Assembly: GCA_036554605.1 (NCBI GenBank)
Contig: DATBMY010000053.1
Location: forward strand, 1-14,503
DNA length: 14,503 nt
Source: DATBMY01 sp036554605
Lineage (GTDB): Bacteria > Acidobacteriota > Blastocatellia > UBA7656
Reading direction: 5' to 3'
Shown: positions 7,415 through 14,503 of the stretch, in pieces
How positions within the stretch are numbered: the stretch's first letter is position 1
How the letters are laid out: every line of letters begins with the position of its first letter
The notes under the pieces: generated by a model
Told to the model about the DNA's origin: nothing
Database searches by the model: none
Seen by the model: the letters and a program-made list of their open reading frames with translations, nothing else
Position numbers and translations under genes: made by a program

Positions 7415-8020
7415 CTACCCTTTGTGCTCCGGGTGCGCGCAGCCGGTGAACTCTTTGAGGTAGGCATTGCCTTTGTAGCGGAGCTCCTTTTGTATGCCGA
7501 TCTCCGACGTGTAGTAGCCGTCGACGGTCGCATACTTGATCGTGCGGAAGAACCTCTCCTCGGTCGTTTGCGGGCTGCGCTCGTTTTTGCTTATCTCGGT
7601 TAGCAACTCCACCTGCTGCTCGACGATTGCGTCGGCAAAAGTCTTCCCGTATCTGTCGCGGCTCATCTTATTTATAGCGGCGAGCCCTTCGCGCCATAAG
7701 CGTTTTGTCGATTCGGGCGACTGGCTGACTATCAGGTCTATGTATTCGTTGACGCGCGCGGCCGTCGCTCCGGGCGACGACTCGTCGGCGGGAATTATGC
7801 GCTCGGCCATCTCGATAACCGTGCGGTTCTCTTCGCCGGTGAAAAACTTTAGCGCGCCCGTCTTCGCCTCCCGCGCCGCCTGCGAATGCATACGCGAGTG
7901 CGCGCCCGATTGCGATTGCGCGTTGCCCAGGACCGGCAGCGTTGCCACCGCGGTGCCGAGCGCGCCGATCCTCTTAATAGCCTCGCGCCTCGTTAAATCA
8001 TCCTTCTCTTCATCCATCAT
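7415..8020 (-). CDS. Gluconate 2-dehydrogenase subunit 3 family protein, Tat signal
   Basis: 201 residues. The N-terminus has a twin-arginine signal (LTRREAIKRIGALG, Arg11-Arg12), a hydrophobic segment, and LPVLGNAQ as a plausible cleavage region. The rest (about 55-195) matches the gluconate 2-dehydrogenase gamma-subunit family: FFTGEENRTVIEMAERIIPAD, RVNEYIDLIVSQS, and the C-terminal YYTSEIGIQKELRYKGN. In characterised systems this small subunit accompanies a GMC-type FAD dehydrogenase and a cytochrome c subunit in periplasmic sugar or alcohol oxidation. No GMC partner is in the window. The frame reaches back to TTG 8035, which overlaps the upstream stop (TTGA), but ATG 8020 has AAGGGA 6 nt ahead and is preferred; ATG 8017 is also possible. 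Confidence 0.88.
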   Translation of the reverse strand: MMDEEKDDLTRREAIKRIGALGTAVATLPVLGNAQSQSGAHSRMHSQAAREAKTGALKFFTGEENRTVIEMAERIIPADESSPGATAARVNEYIDLIVSQSPESTKRLWREGLAAINKMSRDRYGKTFADAIVEQQVELLTEISKNERSPQTTEERFFRTIKYATVDGYYTSEIGIQKELRYKGNAYLKEFTGCAHPEHKG

Positions 8021-8031
8021 TCTCCGTCCCT

Positions 8032-9198
8032 TCAATACTCTACTTTGGTCCAGCTTGAGCGGTCGACGTTTGAGCGCACGATTGCGTCGACGACGCAGTT
8101 GGCGCGATATCCGTCCTGAAATGTCGGGAAATCTATCTGGTCCGCGTGGCGCTCGGGGTCGAGCCCGCGTCCAATAAACGAATAAATATTCGACATCATG
8201 TTCTTGAAAGCGTCGGCCCAGCCTTCATCGTGCCCGCCGGGCAGCGTCGCGTACTTGCGGACTGATTCGTCGAGCAGGTTCGGGTCGCGCATAAGCAGCT
8301 CATTCGGCTTATCGCGATATCCTATCCATAAGGTGTCGGGGTCTTCCTGATTCCATTGCAGCGAGGCGAGCGAGCCGTTGATCTCTATGCGCATGTCATT
8401 TTTGTGACCGGGGCATATCTGCCCGACGCTAAAGACGCCTCGCGCGCCACCCTCAAATTCCAGAAGCACCGAGCCGAGGTCGTCGGAGGTGACAACGTAA
8501 TCTTCCTTTTGCGCTTCGAGGTTCGCCGCCGCGAAGGCCTCGCGCGAGCCCGTAGGCTTTTTGCGCACCTGCACCATCGTATTCAAATCCGCGAGCACCC
8601 GCTCGATTCTCAAACCGGTTATGAAGCGGACCGTGTCGCACCAGTGCGACCCGATGTCGCCCACGGAGCTTGAAGCGCCGCCCTTATCGGCTTCGAGCCG
8701 CCAGGAAAAATCGGTCTCGTAAAGCAGCCAGTCTTGCAGGTAGTAACCGTGTATGAAGCGCACCTGGCCGAGGCGGCCGCCCGAGACTATAGCGCGGGCC
8801 TGCTGCACCAGCGCGTTGAAGCGATAGTTGAAAGCGACGGCATTGACGACGCGCGCCTCGCGAGCGCGGTCTCGCATCTGGCGCGCTTCGACCCGGGTCA
8901 TCCCGAGCGGCTTATCGCATATGACGTGCTTGCCCGCTTCGAGCGCCGCCATCACCACGGGGTAATGAAGATAGTTGGGCGTGCATATATGCACAACTTC
9001 GACGAGCGGGTCGCCGAGTAATTCCTGATAGCTGGAATAGGCGCGATCTATGCTCAGGCGGTCCGCCTTCGCGCGCGCCGACTCCTGCGAAGAGGCCGCA
9101 AGCGCCACGACCTCGACGTAGCCGAGCCTTCGGGCCGCTTCGACATGAAGCGGCCCGACAAACCCCGCGCCGATCAACCCTGCTCGAATCCTTCGCAT
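8032..9198 (-). CDS. Gfo/Idh/MocA family NAD(P)-dependent oxidoreductase
   Basis: 388 residues. An N-terminal Rossmann fold starts immediately with GLIGAGFVG (nucleotide-binding glycines 10, 12, 15). The family motif ICTPNYLH (71-78) and the EKP-type motif CDKPLG (Lys96) follow. The C-terminal alpha/beta substrate domain contains GDIGSHWCD (Asp181, His185), completing the usual Lys/Asp/His catalytic set. Such enzymes oxidise or reduce sugars, inositols or related polyols; the particular substrate cannot be told. The frame extends to GTG 9207, which overlaps the previous gene's stop as GTGA, but ATG 9198 has GGTGAG 4 nt ahead and gives the standard N-terminus, so it is chosen. The downstream neighbour starts 11 nt after its stop, indicating an operon. 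Confidence 0.92.
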   Translation of the reverse strand: MRRIRAGLIGAGFVGPLHVEAARRLGYVEVVALAASSQESARAKADRLSIDRAYSSYQELLGDPLVEVVHICTPNYLHYPVVMAALEAGKHVICDKPLGMTRVEARQMRDRAREARVVNAVAFNYRFNALVQQARAIVSGGRLGQVRFIHGYYLQDWLLYETDFSWRLEADKGGASSSVGDIGSHWCDTVRFITGLRIERVLADLNTMVQVRKKPTGSREAFAAANLEAQKEDYVVTSDDLGSVLLEFEGGARGVFSVGQICPGHKNDMRIEINGSLASLQWNQEDPDTLWIGYRDKPNELLMRDPNLLDESVRKYATLPGGHDEGWADAFKNMMSNIYSFIGRGLDPERHADQIDFPTFQDGYRANCVVDAIVRSNVDRSSWTKVEY

Positions 9199-9203
9199 TA
9201 ATC

Positions 9204-9467
9204 TCACCAGTGATTGTTATCGCGATGCAGCCTCGCGAGCGCCCCGAGCCACCGGCGGCGGCGCGGGTTTTCGGGCGCCGAAAGGACACGGCAAAAGGTA
9301 TCGGCCGCGACCCGTTCGATATCTTGCATCCAGCCGGGCTCGACCAGATAAGAGCCGTCGAGCGCGAGCGTGAGCTCTCTATGGGGGAATCGATGTTGCC
9401 ACTCTACGGGGAAGGCCCGGCCCCAAAACTCGTCTTTGCCTCGTATCTCTACTCTGATTCGCCGCAT
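9204..9467 (-). CDS. Small Arg/Trp-rich hypothetical protein, first gene of the operon
   Basis: 87 codons (start ATG 9467; an in-frame TTG at 9485 falls inside the predicted -10 box and is unlikely). I do not recognise a family. Visible features are an opening beta-type strand (MRRIRVEIRG), several tryptophans (15, 23, 46, 73, 87), one cysteine (59) in DTFCRVLSAPENP, and a very basic run, RRRRW (69-73). There is no signal peptide or membrane segment, so it is probably cytoplasmic. Its stop codon overlaps a potential GTG start of the oxidoreductase and lies 5 bp before the preferred ATG, a packing expected of translational coupling. A promoter-like sequence lies just upstream. The ORF is short, so the call is moderate. 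Confidence 0.55.
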   Translation of the reverse strand: MRRIRVEIRGKDEFWGRAFPVEWQHRFPHRELTLALDGSYLVEPGWMQDIERVAADTFCRVLSAPENPRRRRWLGALARLHRDNNHW

Positions 9468-9484
9468 CCTTGTAAACCCGAGCA

Positions 9485-9513
9485 AAGCTATCTTACGGGG
9501 AAGATATTGTCAA
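9485..9513 (-). promoter_or_regulatory. Sigma-70-like promoter for the minus-strand operon
   Basis: On the minus strand a perfect -35 hexamer TTGACA (9508-9513) is followed after exactly 17 bp by TAGCTT (9485-9490) as a weak -10. Predicted transcription would start near 9478, about 10 nt before ATG 9467. The -35 and spacing are strong and the -10 is only a partial match. Confidence 0.55.
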
Positions 9514-9553
9514 TTGCTAGGCGCGCCGGGCAATGCCTGTGGCCGGGCTATAT

Positions 9554-9561
9554 GCTAAAAT
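9554..9561 (+). promoter_or_regulatory. Extended -10 box of recF; probable leaderless transcript
   Basis: TGCTAAAAT (9553-9561) matches an extended -10 (TGn-TATAAT with one mismatch). The -10 hexamer ends 6 bases before the recF ATG at 9568, so the expected start of transcription coincides with the A of the start codon. No Shine-Dalgarno-like sequence precedes the ATG and no good -35 is present, which extended -10 promoters do not need. Confidence 0.55.
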
Positions 9562-9567
9562 CCATTT

Positions 9568-10830
9568 ATGCTGCTAACTCGTATTGAAGCCTCGGGATTC
9601 AGAAACCTAACGGGCTTCGCGGAGTTCGGCCCCGGACTCAATATCTTTTACGGCGATAACGCGCAGGGAAAGACAAACTGGCTCGAAGCCATATACGTGC
9701 TGGGCAACACAAAGTCTTTCCGCACGAGCCAGGTGCGCGATGCGATAGCGTTTGACGCGTCACAGGCGTTGCTCAGGGGCGACACGCTTCACGGGAAGAT
9801 CGTCAAGCAGATCCAGTTGCTGCTCACGCCCACAACGAAAGAGCTTTATGTAAACGGCAAGCGCGAGGCGGTTGTACGCTACCTGGGCAACCTCGATGTT
9901 TTCGTCTTCTCGCTCGAAGAGATGGAGGTCATACGAGGCGAGCCGGGCGAGCGGCGCCGCTTTCTTGACCGGGGGGTCGTCACTATGACGCCGGCCTTTC
10001 TTAACACCATCGCCGAGTACAATCATGTTATCAAACAGAAGAATCGTTTGCTCAACGAGGCAAGCAAAAGCGATACGCCCTCGGCCTACTACAGCCAGGT
10101 CGAGGCATGGAACGAAGAGCTGGTAGAGCTTGGCGCCGAAGTCCACAAGGCGAGGACTGGTTACGTCGCGCGACTAAACGAGGTGCTCGAAAAAAACGAC
10201 CATGGCCGGGCCATATTCGGCGCGGAGCAGATCGCCGTGCGCTATAAATCTCAGATGGAAGGCAAGGGCGAGCTTGTTGATTTCGCGAATCTATTCAGGG
10301 AGCGGCTTGCCGTAAGACTTCAGGCCGAAGCAACGGCCGGCCACGCGCTGATAGGGCCGCACAGGGACGATCTGGAGATACTGGCGGACGGGCGCGAAGT
10401 GGCCCGTTTCGGGAGCGCCGGGCAGCAGCGAAGTGCCTTATTACTCCTTGATTTAGCGCAAGTTTCCATCTATAATTCCATTTACGAAGAAAGCCCCGTT
10501 TTGCTCATAGATGACATAGACGCCGAGCTTGATCGTGGACGTATAGAAGCCCTGCTTTCGGTGCTCGAAGGGCGAGCGCAGACGTTCGTCAGCACTTCGC
10601 GGCGGGCTATAGCAAATCGTTACCGCGACCGCGCGGAAGTCTTTTATGTGGAGCGCGGCCGCGCCGGAAGCGAGGGCCGGTCCGAGGAAGGCGTCGAGGC
10701 TGTCACTGCCGCAGGAAGTGAGCAAGCGCGCGATGAGCGCAAAGTGATAATCGGCCCGCGGGAAGAGGGCGCGGGCCCGGCAGAAGACAGAGGAGATCAT
10801 GAGCAGAGCATTGAAGCAAGTTTCAAATAA
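9568..10830 (+). CDS. recF: DNA replication and repair protein RecF
   Basis: A 420-residue SMC-like ABC ATPase that, with RecO and RecR, helps load RecA at gapped DNA and stalled forks. Walker A is YGDNAQGKTN (Gly29-Asn37), with the RecF-type NTKSFRTS motif at 47-54, EEMEVIRGEPGERRRFLD (117-134), GPHRDDLE (263-270), ABC signature FGSAGQQRSALLLLDLA (281-297), and Walker B VLLIDDIDAELD (311-322). The core ends near residue 362, the usual RecF length. A low-complexity Gly/Glu/Arg-rich tail of nearly 60 residues follows and is unusual. The start codon fits the conserved N-terminus (LTRIEASGFRNL). gyrB begins 10 bp downstream, the classic recF-gyrB order, but no dnaN or dnaA precedes recF. Confidence 0.95.
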   Translation: MLLTRIEASGFRNLTGFAEFGPGLNIFYGDNAQGKTNWLEAIYVLGNTKSFRTSQVRDAIAFDASQALLRGDTLHGKIVKQIQLLLTPTTKELYVNGKREAVVRYLGNLDVFVFSLEEMEVIRGEPGERRRFLDRGVVTMTPAFLNTIAEYNHVIKQKNRLLNEASKSDTPSAYYSQVEAWNEELVELGAEVHKARTGYVARLNEVLEKNDHGRAIFGAEQIAVRYKSQMEGKGELVDFANLFRERLAVRLQAEATAGHALIGPHRDDLEILADGREVARFGSAGQQRSALLLLDLAQVSIYNSIYEESPVLLIDDIDAELDRGRIEALLSVLEGRAQTFVSTSRRAIANRYRDRAEVFYVERGRAGSEGRSEEGVEAVTAAGSEQARDERKVIIGPREEGAGPAEDRGDHEQSIEASFK

Positions 10831-10840
10831 GGAGAGACGT

Positions 10841-14503
<3,663 letters not shown>

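Noticed and set aside
7399..7533. N-terminal extension of the SH3-domain ORF
   Set aside because: Overlaps the upstream gene, is low-complexity Arg/Ser/Thr, and would bury a clear signal peptide in the interior.
9210..9587. Plus-strand ORF of 125 codons running into recF
   Set aside because: Opposite to the small operon gene and overlapping the recF start in another frame; no motif and no ribosome site.

Overview
The window reads as a chromosomal segment of a GC-rich, Gram-negative-type bacterium. The mix of secreted matrixin-type protease, GH20 hexosaminidase, Gfo/Idh/MocA oxidoreductase, orphan gluconate-2-dehydrogenase subunit 3, weak or absent Shine-Dalgarno sites at several genes, and a GyrB with the long E. 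coli-type insert in its C-terminal half suggests Acidobacteriota, perhaps Blastocatellia. That placement is inference from memory of such genomes, not a database result. The host genes use the Ile codon ATA unusually often for a GC-rich genome, and this becomes a useful marker below.

Layout. (1) 1-2614, plus strand: a small probably secreted protein of unknown function (perhaps truncated at its 5' end by the window) followed by a large secreted zinc metalloprotease. A bidirectional terminator at 2658-2690 closes this unit. (2) 2712-9467, minus strand: a run of seven genes. Read in transcription order from 9467 these are an 87-residue conserved-looking small protein, a Gfo/Idh/MocA sugar-type oxidoreductase, a Tat-exported gluconate 2-dehydrogenase subunit 3-like protein, a secreted SH3-domain protein, a secreted GH20 beta-N-acetylhexosaminidase, a histone H1-like Ala/Lys-rich protein, and a PLP-dependent threonine/serine dehydratase. 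The first five are closely packed (overlaps to 57 bp gaps) and look like a carbohydrate-processing operon. The last two are separated by larger gaps, one of which holds a perfect 19-bp-arm palindrome. (3) 9568-14503, plus strand: recF and gyrB, transcribed divergently from the operon. recF appears to be leaderless behind an extended -10 box. gyrB runs off the right edge.

The main discovery is in gyrB: a 435-codon in-frame intein (12140-13444) is inserted exactly in the TOPRIM active-site motif, between EGDSAGG and SAKQGRD. It has complete splicing blocks (Cys1, TPDH, terminal His-Asn followed by Ser+1), an HNH homing-endonuclease core, and a tail of about eight degenerate 17-18-residue repeats. 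The intein contains 19 Ile codons, none ATA, whereas the surrounding GyrB coding sequence uses ATA 26 times, roughly half its Ile codons. This is strong internal evidence that the intein arrived by horizontal transfer and still carries foreign codon usage. It resembles the GyrB intein class known from cyanobacteria (Synechocystis), as far as I can recall.

No rRNA, tRNA, CRISPR array, insertion sequence or replication origin was recognised.
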